Positions 43,425 to 54,045 of a stretch of DNA of 64,000 bases are shown one piece after another. The notes under the pieces were generated by a model, which was given only the letters and a program-made list of their open reading frames with translations, was not told the origin of the DNA and did not search any database. The DNA comes from Streptococcus parapneumoniae. GTDB lineage: Bacteria > Bacillota > Bacilli > Lactobacillales > Streptococcaceae. Location of the stretch: contig NZ_AP026968.1 of the NCBI RefSeq assembly GCF_037076355.1, positions 1,752,501 through 1,816,500 of the forward strand. Direction: 5' to 3'. How positions within the stretch are numbered: the first letter of the stretch is position 1; each line of letters begins with the position of its first letter. The position numbers and the translations under genes were made by a program.

Positions 43425-44534
43425 TTATAAATCCATAATTTCTTTTTTCTTTCGATCAAATTCTTCCTGAGATAATATACCTGCATCTAAAAGAGATTTT
43501 AGTTTTGTAAGTGCTTCGATTTGCTCATCTAATGATAGACTTGGTTTCATGGCTTTTTCATCTAAACTTTGAGCCATATTCATTCCAAATATCATTCCAG
43601 CACTATCACCTAGACCATGTTGCTCCACTCCTGATGCAATTTTTTGTTGTGCTGCAATATTAGAAGCTTTCTGCGATACATCATCATAAGCTTTTAAATT
43701 CATCTTATTTGATGAAAATTGTTTAACCAATTCCTTAGATTCTGGTGAGAACTCAATATTAGCAATGGCAACTTTTACAATCTCAAATCCAAAACGTTCT
43801 TTCCAAGTCCCTGCATACTGTCCATCATTTGATACTTGTTCTGCAAGAACTGCAGCTTGTGAGGGTAATTGTGAAATACGATAAGTTGTTGACAAAGAAT
43901 TAAGTGCAACAATAAAAGATTGAAGAAATTCTGTTACTATTTGTGATCTAGCTTGAGCGCTATCAAAGGTATAATAAGTCACATTGGCAGGAAGAAAGTT
44001 TCTGATAAATTGCTTAGCATCTGTAATTTGGATAGAAAATGTTCCAAAAGCACGTACTTCTAAATCTGTCCCATAAAACAAATCATTATACATGACTGGA
44101 CCGCGAGTCCCAAATTTAATATCACGAATTTCTCTCAAATTAACAAAACAAATCTGTTTTTGCTGATCACTTTGACCACCGAATCCAACACGATTAACAA
44201 CATTGTCAAACAGTGACTTTTTCAATCCATCACCATTAAAAACACTGCTCTCACCATTTTGGTATTCATATCCACCTGGTTCTGTAACAATTTCCTCGAT
44301 ACCAGACTGACTAAAGATAAAGGCTGCAGTATTTTCTGGAATAAAAATCTTGGATCCGTTCGAAATAACACCTACAGATCCCTTCGTATTGACACCCCTA
44401 CCATTATTACTTTCTTGAACAATACCTGGACTTACAGCTGTATGTTCATCAAAAGCTTGAACTGTGATAATTTCTTTCCACTGATCTGCAAATGTCCCAC
44501 CAATAGAATCTGTGATTGCTTTTATCAACCCCAT
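43425..44534 (-). CDS. SPFH-domain protein with C-terminal SHOCT motif
   Basis: A 369-residue protein. The first 260 residues resemble the SPFH/virion-core-like (YdjI-type) family: MGLIKAITDSIGG start, FIPENTAAFIF, and a long helix with QSFIVALNSL. The last 35 residues are a SHOCT-like hairpin (LTKLKSLLDAGILSQEEFDRKKKEI). Such proteins gather on membranes and respond to envelope stress in some firmicutes. It follows a GRAM/zinc-ribbon protein and a lipoprotein on the same strand. Confidence 0.75.
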   Translation of the reverse strand: MGLIKAITDSIGGTFADQWKEIITVQAFDEHTAVSPGIVQESNNGRGVNTKGSVGVISNGSKIFIPENTAAFIFSQSGIEEIVTEPGGYEYQNGESSVFNGDGLKKSLFDNVVNRVGFGGQSDQQKQICFVNLREIRDIKFGTRGPVMYNDLFYGTDLEVRAFGTFSIQITDAKQFIRNFLPANVTYYTFDSAQARSQIVTEFLQSFIVALNSLSTTYRISQLPSQAAVLAEQVSNDGQYAGTWKERFGFEIVKVAIANIEFSPESKELVKQFSSNKMNLKAYDDVSQKASNIAAQQKIASGVEQHGLGDSAGMIFGMNMAQSLDEKAMKPSLSLDEQIEALTKLKSLLDAGILSQEEFDRKKKEIMDL

Positions 44535-44546
44535 CTAATTGCCCCC

Positions 44547-45104
44547 TTATAAACTCTGCTCCATATCACAATAGGCACATCTTACTGTTTGCTTCACTTG
44601 ACCTGACAAAGGTGCTCCACAAAAGCTACACTTGGTTGAAATCTTTTCTGGCTCTGCATCCTTAATCCCAAGCCCTGCTTTAAAAGTGTCAAATGTATCC
44701 TTAAATGTTTCTGCCAAAACATCTGCTCCAAACAAGCTACTATCTCCCAAGGTTTCAAAATTACTTGTATCACCTGAAATCAATTTAATAATGTTCCTAG
44801 CCCATTTGTCAGTATCCTTAGTATTATTAAATGCAAAGATAGCTTGTCCGCCATTATAATAAATTTCCAGCCGTTTCACACCATTGGTTTTGGTTACTGA
44901 AACTTGAGGTTTCCCTTCAAAAATTTTAATCTGGTTAATGGGTATGGTAACTTGATCTTTTTTTCCTCCCCACAAACCTTTTTTGATATATATTAAGTGT
45001 AGATTCGTTAAAATTAATTCATCTGTAGACAAACCATTTTTCCCAAAACTCACATGGTCACTATTCATAACCATGTATTCATGTGGCAATAATTGATAAT
45101 CCAT
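44547..45104 (-). CDS. GRAM/PH-like domain protein with C-terminal zinc ribbon
   Basis: A 185-residue protein. Residues 5-115 resemble a bacterial PH/GRAM-like fold (ELILTNLHLIYIKKGLWGGKKD). The C-terminus has C-x-x-C ... C-x-x-C (CSFCGAP and CAYCDM), a zinc ribbon. The start could also be a GTG twelve bases earlier. Twelve bases before the SPFH gene, so probably one functional unit with it. Confidence 0.65.
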   Translation of the reverse strand: MDYQLLPHEYMVMNSDHVSFGKNGLSTDELILTNLHLIYIKKGLWGGKKDQVTIPINQIKIFEGKPQVSVTKTNGVKRLEIYYNGGQAIFAFNNTKDTDKWARNIIKLISGDTSNFETLGDSSLFGADVLAETFKDTFDTFKAGLGIKDAEPEKISTKCSFCGAPLSGQVKQTVRCAYCDMEQSL

Positions 45105-45124
45105 CTTGAACCCCACTCTTCCTA

Positions 45125-45628
45125 TTAAAGACTAGCTTTCCACTGCTCCACTTGCTCATGTAGATTATCACGATAATCTTTTAGAGTCTTAATCACTTCT
45201 TCCTTCCCTTGAATCGGTGCTTTCTTTAGTGGACCATATTGTTTTTTCAGATCTTCCATTTCTTTTTTAGTGCTATCTTTTAGTTCTTGGATAGCAGCGC
45301 TATCTTCTAAAACAGTTCCTTTAAAGGCTTCGTCTGCTTCTGTATAGTAATTATCGATTATTTTCTCATTCATAATCAAGTAATCTTCATAGGTTTTTAT
45401 AGACTCAATTGTCGTATCACTAACATCTTGTGGGTTAAAATCGCTTGAACTGAGTTTTTCTTTTGCTTTGGCAAACAATCCTTTCTTCTCAGAACCACTA
45501 GATGAAGCTTCTGTTTGATTCTCACTAGAAGAGCTGCTTGTTTTGTCAGAAAGAGAACTACAAGCAACTAGAGTAGAGACGGAAAGACATAGCAAAGCTA
45601 AACGACAAACTTTTTTTATATTATTCAT
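45125..45628 (-). CDS. Lipoprotein of unknown function
   Basis: A 167-residue lipoprotein: hydrophobic signal then lipobox LVAC (Cys about residue 23), a Ser-rich linker (about 25-48) and a helical C-terminal domain rich in K, E and D. It would be anchored on the outer face of the membrane. Ends 9-20 bases before the GRAM-like gene in the same transcript. No function recognised. Confidence 0.75.
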   Translation of the reverse strand: MNNIKKVCRLALLCLSVSTLVACSSLSDKTSSSSSENQTEASSSGSEKKGLFAKAKEKLSSSDFNPQDVSDTTIESIKTYEDYLIMNEKIIDNYYTEADEAFKGTVLEDSAAIQELKDSTKKEMEDLKKQYGPLKKAPIQGKEEVIKTLKDYRDNLHEQVEQWKASL

Positions 45629-45776
45629 TGATAGAATCTCCTTTTATTTATGAAATCATCATATCATATTTCCTAAAAAAAAAAAGCATTTTCTGATTAG
45701 CTAACATTTAAAAATACAGAATCCCTTTTTTAAAAGAATATTTTCCCATTTCAAATTCCACCTATTTTCACCCACC

Positions 45777-45798
45777 AAAAAAGAGGGTTGCCCCTCTT
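45777..45798 (-). terminator. rbfA operon terminator
   Basis: AAGAGGG / CCCTCTT with a four-base loop and T tract on the minus strand, immediately after the rbfA stop; ends the rimP-to-rbfA operon. Confidence 0.85.
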
Positions 45799-45799
45799 C

Positions 45800-46150
45800 T
45801 TAGTTCTTATCCAGATTGCGTAGCATCTCGTCAATCTTGTTTCCATACTCGATGGACTCGTCTTTGACGAAGGTCAAATCTGGGATTTTGTACAATTTCA
45901 AATTGCGACCAAGTTCACGTTTGATGGTACCAGTTGCTTTTTCAAGCCCAATTTGGGCTTTTTGATTATCTGAAGCAAGGTTACTCAAAATGGTGTAGTA
46001 AACCTTGGCAACAGACAAGTCACCCAGCATCTGAACATCTGTGATGGTCACGCCTTGGACACGCGGATCACGGACTTTCTTTTGCAAAATCTCATTGACT
46101 TCACGCTTGATTTCCATGCCCACACGATCCGTACGGAAATGATTTGCCAT
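45800..46150 (-). CDS. rbfA: Ribosome-binding factor A
   Basis: A 116-residue KH-fold protein that assists late 30S subunit maturation. [13 protein letters not shown] and SVAKVYYTI are typical. The start at 46150 gives the usual streptococcal length. Last gene of the rimP-nusA-infB operon, 166 bases after infB with a hairpin in between. Confidence 0.95.
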   Translation of the reverse strand: MANHFRTDRVGMEIKREVNEILQKKVRDPRVQGVTITDVQMLGDLSVAKVYYTILSNLASDNQKAQIGLEKATGTIKRELGRNLKLYKIPDLTFVKDESIEYGNKIDEMLRNLDKN

Positions 46151-46175
46151 GATATTCCTTTCTCTACTTTGAACC

Positions 46176-46200
46176 AAAAGCTAGGCCAGCAGACCTAGCT
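46176..46200 (-). terminator. Hairpin between infB and rbfA
   Basis: AGCTAGG / CCTAGCT with a short T run on the minus strand. Weak as a terminator; it may trim rather than end the transcript before rbfA. Confidence 0.5.
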
Positions 46201-46316
46201 ATTTTTATTAGATAGAGGAACTAGAGCCATTTGAATCTAGGAAACAAGCCTTAGATAGAACTGAGGGTTCATCAAGGCGCTGTTGACGACGAGTCAAATG
46301 AGCTATCGTTTCTCTA

Positions 46317-49118
46317 TTATCTCTTGATTTCTTCCATGACATAACCCTCAATCACATCATCCATCTTGATATCATTGTAGCCATCGATCATCAATCCACC
46401 TTCACGACCGTTTGTAACTTCTTTGACGTCGTCTTTGTAGTGTTTCAAGCTTGCGAGTTCGCCATCATAGATAACGACACCGTCACGGATAACACGGACT
46501 TTAGAGTCACGGGTAACCTTACCGTTGATAACCATGAATCCACCGATAGTTCCCACTTTCGACACCTTGAAGGTTTCACGAATAACTGCTTCACCGATAA
46601 CTTTTTCTTCGAATTCTGGATCAAGCATCCCTTTCATGGCTTCTTCCATCTCTTCGATAACCTTGTAGATAATGCTGTGGAGACGGATTTCTACATCATC
46701 AGCTTCTGCTTGTTGACGAGCTTGTGGTGTAGGGCGTACGTTGAAACCAACGATAAAGGCATTTGAAGCTTCGGCAAGAGTCACGTCTGATTCGTTGATG
46801 GCACCGACCGCTGAGTGGACGATGGTAACTTTAACACCTTCCACATCGATTTTCTGAAGTGAGGCAGAAAGGGCTTCAACAGAACCTTGTACATCGGCCT
46901 TGATGATAACGTTAACTGACTTAAGCTCACCAGCTTTAAGGGTATCAAAGAGGTTTTCAAGGCTGACACGTTGGGTAGCTTGACGTTGTTTCATGAGGGC
47001 ACGTTTGGCACGCTCTTCACCGGCTGCACGCGCAGATTTTTCATCTTCGTAAACGGCAAAGTGGTCACCCGCCATCGGCGCTTCATTCAAACCTGTGATT
47101 GAAACTGGTGTTGATGGCCCTGCAACCTTAACACGACGACCAAGGTCGTTGGTCATGGCACGGACACGACCGAAGGTATTTCCGACAACGATAGGGTCTT
47201 GGACATTCAAGGTACCTTGTTGAACAAGGAGGGTTGCGACCGCACCTTTTCCTTTATCCAAGCGTGCTTCGATAACTGTACCGATCGCACGCACTGTTGG
47301 GTCTGCCTTGAGTTCTTGGATTTCAGCTACAAGAAGGACTGTTTCCAACAATTCTTCGATGTTTTGGTTGAATTTAGCTGAGATTTCAACAAATTCAGAA
47401 TCTCCACCCCAAGCAGTTGACATAACACCATGCTCTGCCAATTCACCGATAACGCGTTCTGGGTTAGCACCTGGTTTATCAATCTTGTTAATGGCTACGA
47501 TGATTGGAACGTTGGCCGCTTTTGAGTGGTTGATGGCTTCGATAGTCTGAGGCATAACCCCGTCATCTGCCGCTACGACCAAGATAGTAATATCGGTAAC
47601 AGAAGCACCACGCGCACGCATAGATGTAAAGGCCGCGTGTCCTGGTGTGTCAAGGAAGGTAATCTTCTTACCATTTTCCACGATTTGGTAGGCACCGATA
47701 TGCTGAGTGATCCCACCCGCTTCACCTGTCGCAACACGAGAGTTACGAAGGGTATCTAGGAGTGTTGTTTTACCGTGGTCGACGTGTCCCATGATAGTTA
47801 CAACTGGTGGACGCTCTACTAATTCATCTTCATTGAGATAACCATCTTCGACAAAGAAACGTTCGATATCGGCATTATCCACTTCAACTTTTTGTTTAGC
47901 TTCGATACCATAATCCACCATGAGGAGTTCAATTGTTTCCCCATCCAAGGATTGGTTTTGTGTGGCCATGACACCCATCATGAAAAGTTTCTTAACGATT
48001 TCAGCTGGTTCACGTTTGATGCGTTTTGCGATTTCCGCAACGGTCATACCATCTGTATATTCAAATTCTGTTGGCAATTCATGGAATTTACGCTCCGTAA
48101 CAGGTTTTGGAGTCTGATTGCGGTTGTTCTTGTTATTGCCTTTTTTGTTCTTTTTGTTGTTATTCCAGTTACTATTCTTTTGATTTCTCACTTGATTTTG
48201 ACTACTTCGATTCTTTTGTTGTTTTCTAGGACCATCTTCTTCATGATCATAATCGTCACGATTTTTGTCTGGTCGAGCTTGTTTTTTACGACGTGTATCC
48301 ACTGCAGGTTCTTTTTTCTCAGGGACGACTTCAACCACTGCTTGAACTTGCTGTGCTTGTTGCGCTTGTTCAGCTAACTTAGCCGCTTCTTCAAAGATTT
48401 CCTCTGGTTCCTTGCGTTTGTTAGCTTGAGCCAAGGCTTCTTTAGCAGCCTGATACTGCTTGAAGCGTTCCTCACTTGAACGTGCGTACTCTGCATTTTG
48501 TTCTGCTTTTAGGGCTGCTGCACGGGCTTTAAAGTCAATACGTGGAGCCGCTTGATTTGAACGTTTGTCCTCTTGCTGACGGCGCTCATTTCTACGATTT
48601 TGCTGACCTTGCTGCTTCTTAGCTTGGTCATTAAAGCGACGATTGTCGCGGTTGCCTTGACCTTGTTTCCCACCATTACGACCGTCGTTTTTCTGACGGT
48701 TTCCGTTTTGTTGTTGGTCACGGTTATTGCCCTTATTTTGCTTGCGTCGTTCTGCCTGCTCTTTGGCACGTGCTTCACGCTCAGCCTTGAAATTACGACT
48801 TTGCGGTTTAGCCGCTACTTTTTCTGTTTTCGGAGCGACTGGCTCAGCTGGTTTTGCCTCTTCCTTAGCTACAGCTGGTTTAGCTGGCTCAGATTTTTCG
48901 GTTTTCTTTTCTGCACTTACTTTTGGTGCTGCAGGTTTTGCTTCTACTTTCGGAGCAGCTGCAGGCTTAAAGCTAGCAGCAATTTTTGCAGCGACAGATT
49001 CTTCCACACTTGATGAGTGGCTTTTCACATCCAAGCCCAACTCTTTTGCACGCGCTACAACTTCTTTACTTTCTTTTCCAAGCTCTTTTGCGATTTCGTA
49101 CAATCTTTTCTTAGACAA
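46317..49118 (-). CDS. infB: Translation initiation factor IF-2
   Basis: A 933-residue GTPase that brings initiator tRNA to the ribosome. The N-terminus has an IF2_N module; a long low-complexity region rich in A, K, E, P, then N, R, Q follows (about 50-340). G1 is GHVDHGKTT near residue 442, G3 DTPGH near 488, G4 NKID near 542; domains II-IV follow. The first ATG has a GGAGGA site. It lies seven bases... a short gap after ylxQ in the conserved nusA operon. Confidence 0.98.
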   Translation of the reverse strand: MSKKRLYEIAKELGKESKEVVARAKELGLDVKSHSSSVEESVAAKIAASFKPAAAPKVEAKPAAPKVSAEKKTEKSEPAKPAVAKEEAKPAEPVAPKTEKVAAKPQSRNFKAEREARAKEQAERRKQNKGNNRDQQQNGNRQKNDGRNGGKQGQGNRDNRRFNDQAKKQQGQQNRRNERRQQEDKRSNQAAPRIDFKARAAALKAEQNAEYARSSEERFKQYQAAKEALAQANKRKEPEEIFEEAAKLAEQAQQAQQVQAVVEVVPEKKEPAVDTRRKKQARPDKNRDDYDHEEDGPRKQQKNRSSQNQVRNQKNSNWNNNKKNKKGNNKNNRNQTPKPVTERKFHELPTEFEYTDGMTVAEIAKRIKREPAEIVKKLFMMGVMATQNQSLDGETIELLMVDYGIEAKQKVEVDNADIERFFVEDGYLNEDELVERPPVVTIMGHVDHGKTTLLDTLRNSRVATGEAGGITQHIGAYQIVENGKKITFLDTPGHAAFTSMRARGASVTDITILVVAADDGVMPQTIEAINHSKAANVPIIVAINKIDKPGANPERVIGELAEHGVMSTAWGGDSEFVEISAKFNQNIEELLETVLLVAEIQELKADPTVRAIGTVIEARLDKGKGAVATLLVQQGTLNVQDPIVVGNTFGRVRAMTNDLGRRVKVAGPSTPVSITGLNEAPMAGDHFAVYEDEKSARAAGEERAKRALMKQRQATQRVSLENLFDTLKAGELKSVNVIIKADVQGSVEALSASLQKIDVEGVKVTIVHSAVGAINESDVTLAEASNAFIVGFNVRPTPQARQQAEADDVEIRLHSIIYKVIEEMEEAMKGMLDPEFEEKVIGEAVIRETFKVSKVGTIGGFMVINGKVTRDSKVRVIRDGVVIYDGELASLKHYKDDVKEVTNGREGGLMIDGYNDIKMDDVIEGYVMEEIKR

Positions 49119-49134
49119 ATCATGTCCTCCTCTT

Positions 49135-49434
49135 CTATTCCATAAGAGACCTCATTTTCTTTGTAAATCCAGCATCTGTTACAGCCAAAACCTTTCTCGA
49201 TTTTCCGACTGCTATGCTTAATTCCAGTGTTGAAAACACGGTTACAATTTCTACTTGATAATAATGACTTTTATCTTGAATCTTCTTGGTCAGATTGGGT
49301 CCAGCATCATGGGCTAGAAAGACCAACTGGGCCTTGCCGTCTTGAATGGCCTTAACCACCAATTCCTCACCCGATATGATCCGCCCTGCTCGCTGAGCAA
49401 GCCCCAAGAGATTGCTTATCTTTTGCTTATTCAA
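49135..49434 (-). CDS. ylxQ: L7Ae-family RNA-binding protein (YlxQ)
   Basis: A 99-residue protein of the L7Ae/L30e fold that binds kink-turn RNA ([16 protein letters not shown]). Overlaps the rnpM stop by eight bases. Conserved nusA operon member, role in RNA metabolism not fully known. Confidence 0.9.
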   Translation of the reverse strand: MNKQKISNLLGLAQRAGRIISGEELVVKAIQDGKAQLVFLAHDAGPNLTKKIQDKSHYYQVEIVTVFSTLELSIAVGKSRKVLAVTDAGFTKKMRSLME

Positions 49435-49720
49435 GTCCTAACTCTCTTCTTTTCACTTTGTGATCCACATAAGCGATCAACTCGTCATAAAAGCTTTCTT
49501 CCACTTCCATGCTAAAGCTGCGGTTAAAGACCTTCTTCTTTTTCGCCTCTAGGGCTTCTGCGTTGTCTAGCTTGATATAAGCGCCACGGCCATTGGCCTT
49601 GCCTGTCGGATCGATAAATACTTGTCCTTCTTTGTTTTTGACAATGCGGAGCAAATCCCGCTTATCAATCACTTCATTGGACACAACAGACTTGCGCAAA
49701 GGGATTTTTCTCGTTTTCAT
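49427..49720 (-). CDS. rnpM: RNase P modulator RnpM (YlxR)
   Basis: A 97-residue basic RNA-binding protein of the YlxR family (LLRIVKNKEGQVFIDPTGKANGRGAYI), which was shown in related firmicutes to bind RNase P RNA. Twenty-one bases after nusA and overlapping ylxQ. Note that the streptococcal version lacks the usual Cys motif (P-L-R-K-S start). Confidence 0.88.
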   Translation of the reverse strand: MKTRKIPLRKSVVSNEVIDKRDLLRIVKNKEGQVFIDPTGKANGRGAYIKLDNAEALEAKKKKVFNRSFSMEVEESFYDELIAYVDHKVKRRELGLE

Positions 49721-49741
49721 CTTTCCCTCCTCTAGCAGCTT

Positions 49742-50878
49742 TTATTCTTCTACAGTATCGTTTTCTGCTTCCAAATCTACCGAACCAGCTTCTTCCATGG
49801 CTTCAAATTCGCTAGCAGACTTGATATCGATACGGTAACCAGTCAAGTGAGCCGCCAAGCGAACATTTTGCCCACGACGACCGATAGCAAGAGAAAGCTT
49901 GTTATCAGGAACAACCACCAAGGCACGTTTGCTGTCGTTTTCGTCAAAGATAACTTGGTCAACCTCTGCAGGAGCGATGGCATTGTAAATAAATTCAGCT
50001 GGATCTGCTACCCACTCGATAACGTCGATGTTTTCTTCGATTGGTACCATACGGTCATTTTTGGCATCGTAACGAGCTGGGTGGAATTTGCTAGTGATTT
50101 TCTTGATATTGGCTCCACCGCGTCCAACGATTGTACCGATAGCATCCACGTTTGGATTATGACTGCGAACGGCAACCTTGGTACGGTCACCAGCTTCACG
50201 AGCCACGCTCATGATTTCAACAGTTCCGTCATAAACTTCTGGAATTTCTTGCTCCATCAAGCGTTTGATCATTTCTGGATGGCTACGGCTAACAAAGACG
50301 TTGACACCACGAGGGTTGTCTTCAACCTTGTAAACATAGACTTCGATACGATCATGAGAAGCAAAAACTTCACCAGGGATTTGGTCTTGTTTTGACAATT
50401 GGGCTTCGATGCTGCCAAGGTTGACATAGATAAAGCGGTTGTCAAAGCGTTCTACAGTACCAGACATGATTTCTTGTTCATGCTCTTTGTAAGTATTGTA
50501 AGTGATGGCACGTGTTTGCTTGCGCATTTTTTCCATGATGGTTTGTTTGGCAGATTGGGCTGCTACACGACCAAACTCAGCAGGCGCTTCTTCAAACTTG
50601 ATTTTGTCACCAAGTTCATAGGCTGAATTGATGGCAAGAGCATCTTTCAAGCTGATTTCCAAACGGCTATCAAATACTTCATCAACCACTTCACGGACAG
50701 TATAAACTGTAAAGTCACCTGTTTTTTCGTTGAAATCAATAGCTACGCTGTCTGATTGACCATAGCGTCTGCGATAAGCGGAACGAAGCGACTCTACTAC
50801 TGCGTCGATGATATCTTCTTTTTTGATTCCCTTGTCTTCTTCCAAAATGCGGAAGGCCTCTAGCATTTCTTTACTCAT
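49742..50878 (-). CDS. nusA: Transcription termination/antitermination factor NusA
   Basis: A 378-residue protein with N-terminal RNAP-binding domain, S1 domain (about 135-200) and two KH domains (about 230-350, with GRGGANIKKI and GRRGQNVRLA). The acidic C-terminal extension of Proteobacteria is absent, as expected in firmicutes. Second gene of the operon after rimP. Confidence 0.97.
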   Translation of the reverse strand: MSKEMLEAFRILEEDKGIKKEDIIDAVVESLRSAYRRRYGQSDSVAIDFNEKTGDFTVYTVREVVDEVFDSRLEISLKDALAINSAYELGDKIKFEEAPAEFGRVAAQSAKQTIMEKMRKQTRAITYNTYKEHEQEIMSGTVERFDNRFIYVNLGSIEAQLSKQDQIPGEVFASHDRIEVYVYKVEDNPRGVNVFVSRSHPEMIKRLMEQEIPEVYDGTVEIMSVAREAGDRTKVAVRSHNPNVDAIGTIVGRGGANIKKITSKFHPARYDAKNDRMVPIEENIDVIEWVADPAEFIYNAIAPAEVDQVIFDENDSKRALVVVPDNKLSLAIGRRGQNVRLAAHLTGYRIDIKSASEFEAMEEAGSVDLEAENDTVEE

Positions 50879-50921
50879 GTTTTCTTCACTTTTGAATCCT
50901 CAAAAGCTATCCTTTCTTTTT

Positions 50922-51401
50922 CTATAATTTAACTGCTAAACGTGCTTTTGATACTAAACTGTATGGAATTTGGACAGTTTTCTTACGCGTCTTGTCCATA
51001 TATTCCATAGTCAACTCGTCCTCTTCGAAGGCCAACAAGGTTCCTTCAAGGACCTTTTGCTTATCGATGGCTTGGTAGAGCCCGACATGGATGTATTTCC
51101 CAACCGCTCCAGCAACGGCATCCTTGGTTTTCAAAGGACGTTCCAAGCCTGGACTGGTAATTTCTAGGAAATATTGTTCTGGGAAGGGATCTGGCTTGAT
51201 GGTGTCTAGGACAGGACTGATCATTTCTGTCAAGTCTGCCGTGTCGTTCAAGGTAATTCCTTCAGGTTTATCTACAAAAATACTGAGAATCATGTCACTG
51301 CCAATCTTTCCATACTCGATATCCACGAGTTCGAAAGGTGATTGAATGACAGGTTCTACAACTTCTCTGACTAATTCTACGATTGTTGCGATTGCGTCCA
51401 C
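50922..51401 (-). CDS. rimP: Ribosome maturation factor RimP
   Basis: A 159-residue 30S assembly factor ([27 protein letters not shown]). The GTG at 51401, directly behind AGGAG, gives the usual pneumococcal length; a longer frame from ATG at 51449 is possible. A hairpin GAGGCG / CGCCTC at about 51410-51442 precedes it in the leader. First gene of the nusA-infB operon. Confidence 0.93.
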   Translation of the reverse strand: MDAIATIVELVREVVEPVIQSPFELVDIEYGKIGSDMILSIFVDKPEGITLNDTADLTEMISPVLDTIKPDPFPEQYFLEITSPGLERPLKTKDAVAGAVGKYIHVGLYQAIDKQKVLEGTLLAFEEDELTMEYMDKTRKKTVQIPYSLVSKARLAVKL

Positions 51402-51461
51402 CTCCTCATAAGCAAGAGGCGAAGATATTTCCCCGCCTCTCTTTCTCATATTCTTACCCTT

Positions 51462-51490
51462 AGTATAGCACATTTGCTAACTTATGTAAA
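51462..51490 (-). promoter_or_regulatory. Promoter of the rimP-nusA-infB operon
   Basis: TTTACA (51485-51490), 17-base spacer ending in TGC, TATACT (51462-51467), a good sigma-A promoter. The leader then carries the GAGGCG / CGCCTC hairpin. Confidence 0.8.
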
Positions 51491-51527
51491 GCAAAAGCAC
51501 TTATACAGCCTGATTTCAGGCTATTTC

Positions 51528-52163
51528 TTAAAATTCTGCCTCAACTCGGTAGATAACTTGCCCCTTATTGGAGAATTTTTGCTCGTATTCTGTCATGACA
51601 TTGCCTTCAAAATCACTGGCATGTAAATCAAGCCAGACACCATTGAGCTTCATGCCATACTGAGAAAAGCTCACTAAACTGTACTCAAACAAGCCACGGT
51701 TATCCGTCTTGAAATGAATTTCTCCATTTTCAGGTAAGATACGTTTGAAGGTATCCAAGAAGGTTTTGTAGGTCAAACGACGCTTTTCATGGCGTTTTTT
51801 AGGCCAAGGATCTGAAAAGTTCAGATACAAACGATCAATCTCACCGTCTTCAAAGTAGTCAGTCAAGTCAGAACCATCTACCCACAAGAGCTTGATGTTA
51901 GGCACTCCAACTTCAAGCACCTTGTCCAAAGCGTAGCTCAAAACAGACTTTTGAATATCAATCCCGATATAGTTGATGTCAGGATTTTGCTTAGCCATAC
52001 CTGAAACAAAGGCACCCTTTCCACTTCCAACTTCCACATGAATGGGATTGTCATTGCCAAACAAATCCTGCCATTTCCCCTTGGCTTCTAAGGGATTGAG
52101 GACCACATACTGGGGATTTGCCTCTAGTAATTCTGTCGCCCCTTTACGATTTCTAACTCTCAT
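51528..52163 (-). CDS. trmB: tRNA (guanine-N7-)-methyltransferase
   Basis: A 211-residue SAM-dependent enzyme methylating G46 of t[17 protein letters not shown] loop near 50 and [16 protein letters not shown] near 130 are diagnostic. The start at 52163 overlaps the ccrZ stop as ATGA. A hairpin AGCCTGA / TCAGGCT follows the stop without a T tract. Confidence 0.96.
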   Translation of the reverse strand: MRVRNRKGATELLEANPQYVVLNPLEAKGKWQDLFGNDNPIHVEVGSGKGAFVSGMAKQNPDINYIGIDIQKSVLSYALDKVLEVGVPNIKLLWVDGSDLTDYFEDGEIDRLYLNFSDPWPKKRHEKRRLTYKTFLDTFKRILPENGEIHFKTDNRGLFEYSLVSFSQYGMKLNGVWLDLHASDFEGNVMTEYEQKFSNKGQVIYRVEAEF

Positions 52164-52954
52164 CTTCTCTTTCCATACTTGTCTCGGAAGTGACGCAAGC
52201 CATGGATCTCCCGATTGACATTTTCTAAATCTTGGTTCATATAATACTTGGAAATCTGGCTCAAATAAGACAATTGACCGTACCAATACAATTTATTTAA
52301 TACCGTTTGATTGTACTTATAGCCGTAGTAGGTCAACCATTCCTTCCACTGATGTTCTGGAATATAATGGCAGAGCATATGGGCCACATCAAACATGCGA
52401 TCGGTCAAGCGAACCGAATCCCAATCTACCAAATAAATCAAGCCACTGTCTGTCTCAATCCAATTACTATGTCGTACATCTCCATGGACAATGGTCGCAT
52501 GGTCCTCCCTAAATCCTGGAATAGTTTGACGTAAATCAGCCATCACCTCACTGATAAAATGATTTTTACGCAAGGCATCTGGAGCCGTTTCTTGCCAAGA
52601 CTGCAGTAAATCTACAGGTGTTTCCATGGCATATCCCAAACGACTCAACTGTGTCATCAAAGGACGTGAGCGATGAAGGCGGGTTAAAATATTGACAATT
52701 TGCTTACGATTCATATCATAGGGGGTCAATATCTTGCCTGTCAACCATTCTTGAGCACACATATCACGCCCATCTGCCAAACGGCGACTCCATAATAATT
52801 GTGGAGCAATTTGTTCTCTAGCTAGACCAGGTAGGATTGGAGAGGTGTTCATTTTTACAAAGATGCGCTTCCCATCAGGATAGCTACCCATATAAGCCTT
52901 GCCACTTTTCCCAGGTATGGGAGTCAGTGTTAGCTCATTATCACCCAAATCCAT
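52160..52954 (-). CDS. ccrZ: Cell-cycle regulator CcrZ (choline-kinase-like)
   Basis: A 264-residue kinase-fold protein with HGDVRHSNW (about 145) and LVDWDSVRL (about 166), the catalytic motifs of the aminoglycoside/choline kinase superfamily. In S. pneumoniae this gene, next to trmB, was reported to couple septum formation and DNA replication initiation. Four-base overlap with trmB. Confidence 0.92.
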   Translation of the reverse strand: MDLGDNELTLTPIPGKSGKAYMGSYPDGKRIFVKMNTSPILPGLAREQIAPQLLWSRRLADGRDMCAQEWLTGKILTPYDMNRKQIVNILTRLHRSRPLMTQLSRLGYAMETPVDLLQSWQETAPDALRKNHFISEVMADLRQTIPGFREDHATIVHGDVRHSNWIETDSGLIYLVDWDSVRLTDRMFDVAHMLCHYIPEHQWKEWLTYYGYKYNQTVLNKLYWYGQLSYLSQISKYYMNQDLENVNREIHGLRHFRDKYGKRR

Positions 52955-53073
52955 TTCTTTCCTCCGTATAAAGTTTCCTTACTATTCTACTAGTTTTTGG
53001 CCTATTCGTCAACCGCTCCACACCCGATTCTCAAAGAAAAGCCTCTGGATTGGCTTGGGTATCATTATAGAAA

Positions 53074-53105
53074 GAAAAAGGCAAGCACCGTCTTCTGCTT
53101 ACCTT
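53074..53105 (-). terminator. Terminator of the blp immunity block
   Basis: AAGGTAAGCA / TGCTTGCCTT, ten base pairs with an G-U pair, followed by TTTCTTTC on the minus strand just after the CPBP protease stop. Confidence 0.8.
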
Positions 53106-53114
53106 TCATGATTT

Positions 53115-53726
53115 TTATAAATAATATAAGAGTGGCCAAGCATTGTAAAACATGTGAACTAGAGTAGAAACCCATAGGTTTTGGCTCTTTTTATAAGCAA
53201 ATCCCAGTAACAAGCCCCCAAGTAGATAAAAAATAAACGAAGGGACATTAGAAGGACCATGCATAAAAGAAAAGAGAGAGGAAGTTAGCACAAGCCCTAA
53301 CCAAGAATTGTCAAAAACCGCACCTTGAAGAAGTCCTCTGAAAATGAGTTCCTCCTGGATGGGGCCAAAAACTGAGGAAGTCAAAATCAAAGACAGAGAA
53401 ATTCCTCTGCTGACTTCCGCCAAGTGTTGAACTCCTGCGCCAGAAGAAATAGCGAAGAAATGAATATAAACCAGCGTCTCAAGTACACTTAGAAGAAAGA
53501 TTGCAATGAAAAGCAAAAGGTCTTTCTTGCTTAACATCCCAAAAGAAATCATATCAAACTTTCTAGCATAAGCAACGCTCAGCGAGGTTACTAGAAGACT
53601 TACAAGAATCAATGCAAATTCATTTTGAAAAAAGTCCCCATGGTTAATCGTATAAGGAACTGTAATGACGATTATTAGTACTAAAAATCCAAAGCACAAG
53701 GCATGAAATTTATCAAAAAACTCCAT
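53115..53726 (-). CDS. CPBP-family intramembrane protease (PncP-like)
   Basis: A 203-residue polytopic protein of the CAAX/CPBP (Abi) family. EELIFRGLLQ carries the E-E-x-x-x-R motif, FSFMHG the second His and HMFYN the third. In the pneumococcal blp locus such proteins (PncP, PncO) sit at the distal end, where they are thought to give bacteriocin immunity. Position and ending next to ccrZ agree with PncP, but I leave the symbol open. Confidence 0.8.
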   Translation of the reverse strand: MEFFDKFHALCFGFLVLIIVITVPYTINHGDFFQNEFALILVSLLVTSLSVAYARKFDMISFGMLSKKDLLLFIAIFLLSVLETLVYIHFFAISSGAGVQHLAEVSRGISLSLILTSSVFGPIQEELIFRGLLQGAVFDNSWLGLVLTSSLFSFMHGPSNVPSFIFYLLGGLLLGFAYKKSQNLWVSTLVHMFYNAWPLLYYL

Positions 53727-53755
53727 AAAATTATCCTCCTCACCAAACAGACTTC

Positions 53756-54004
53756 CTACGCGTCATTCTTTAGTTCTAGCCTTTCCAAAACAAACCATTT
53801 TAGTAACCAAAATCCAACCACATAGCCAGCTCCTAAGAATATAGCCATTAAAGATAGCATGGGATTCAGAAAATAAAACATCACAACAGATACAAAGGTT
53901 AGCACAAAAACATTAAAGGCAATGGTGTCAGAAGCCAAGACCAGAATATAAGGTGTCAACCAGTCTAAGGTTTTTGAATCTAGGAAAAATAAGTGTTTAT
54001 ACAT
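53756..54004 (-). CDS. blpZ: BlpZ-like membrane protein
   Basis: An 82-residue protein with two to three membrane helices. Sequence and position between BlpY and the last CPBP protease match my recollection of pneumococcal BlpZ. Presumed part of the bacteriocin immunity region. Confidence 0.75.
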   Translation of the reverse strand: MYKHLFFLDSKTLDWLTPYILVLASDTIAFNVFVLTFVSVVMFYFLNPMLSLMAIFLGAGYVVGFWLLKWFVLERLELKNDA

Positions 54005-54045
54005 GATAACCTCCTCTATGGCTGAAAAGCAAGCCTTTTGTTTTT

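Noticed and set aside
48573..49221. Long rightward frames antisense to infB
   Set aside because: They mirror the low-complexity A/K/E/R-rich part of IF-2 and have no ribosome sites.
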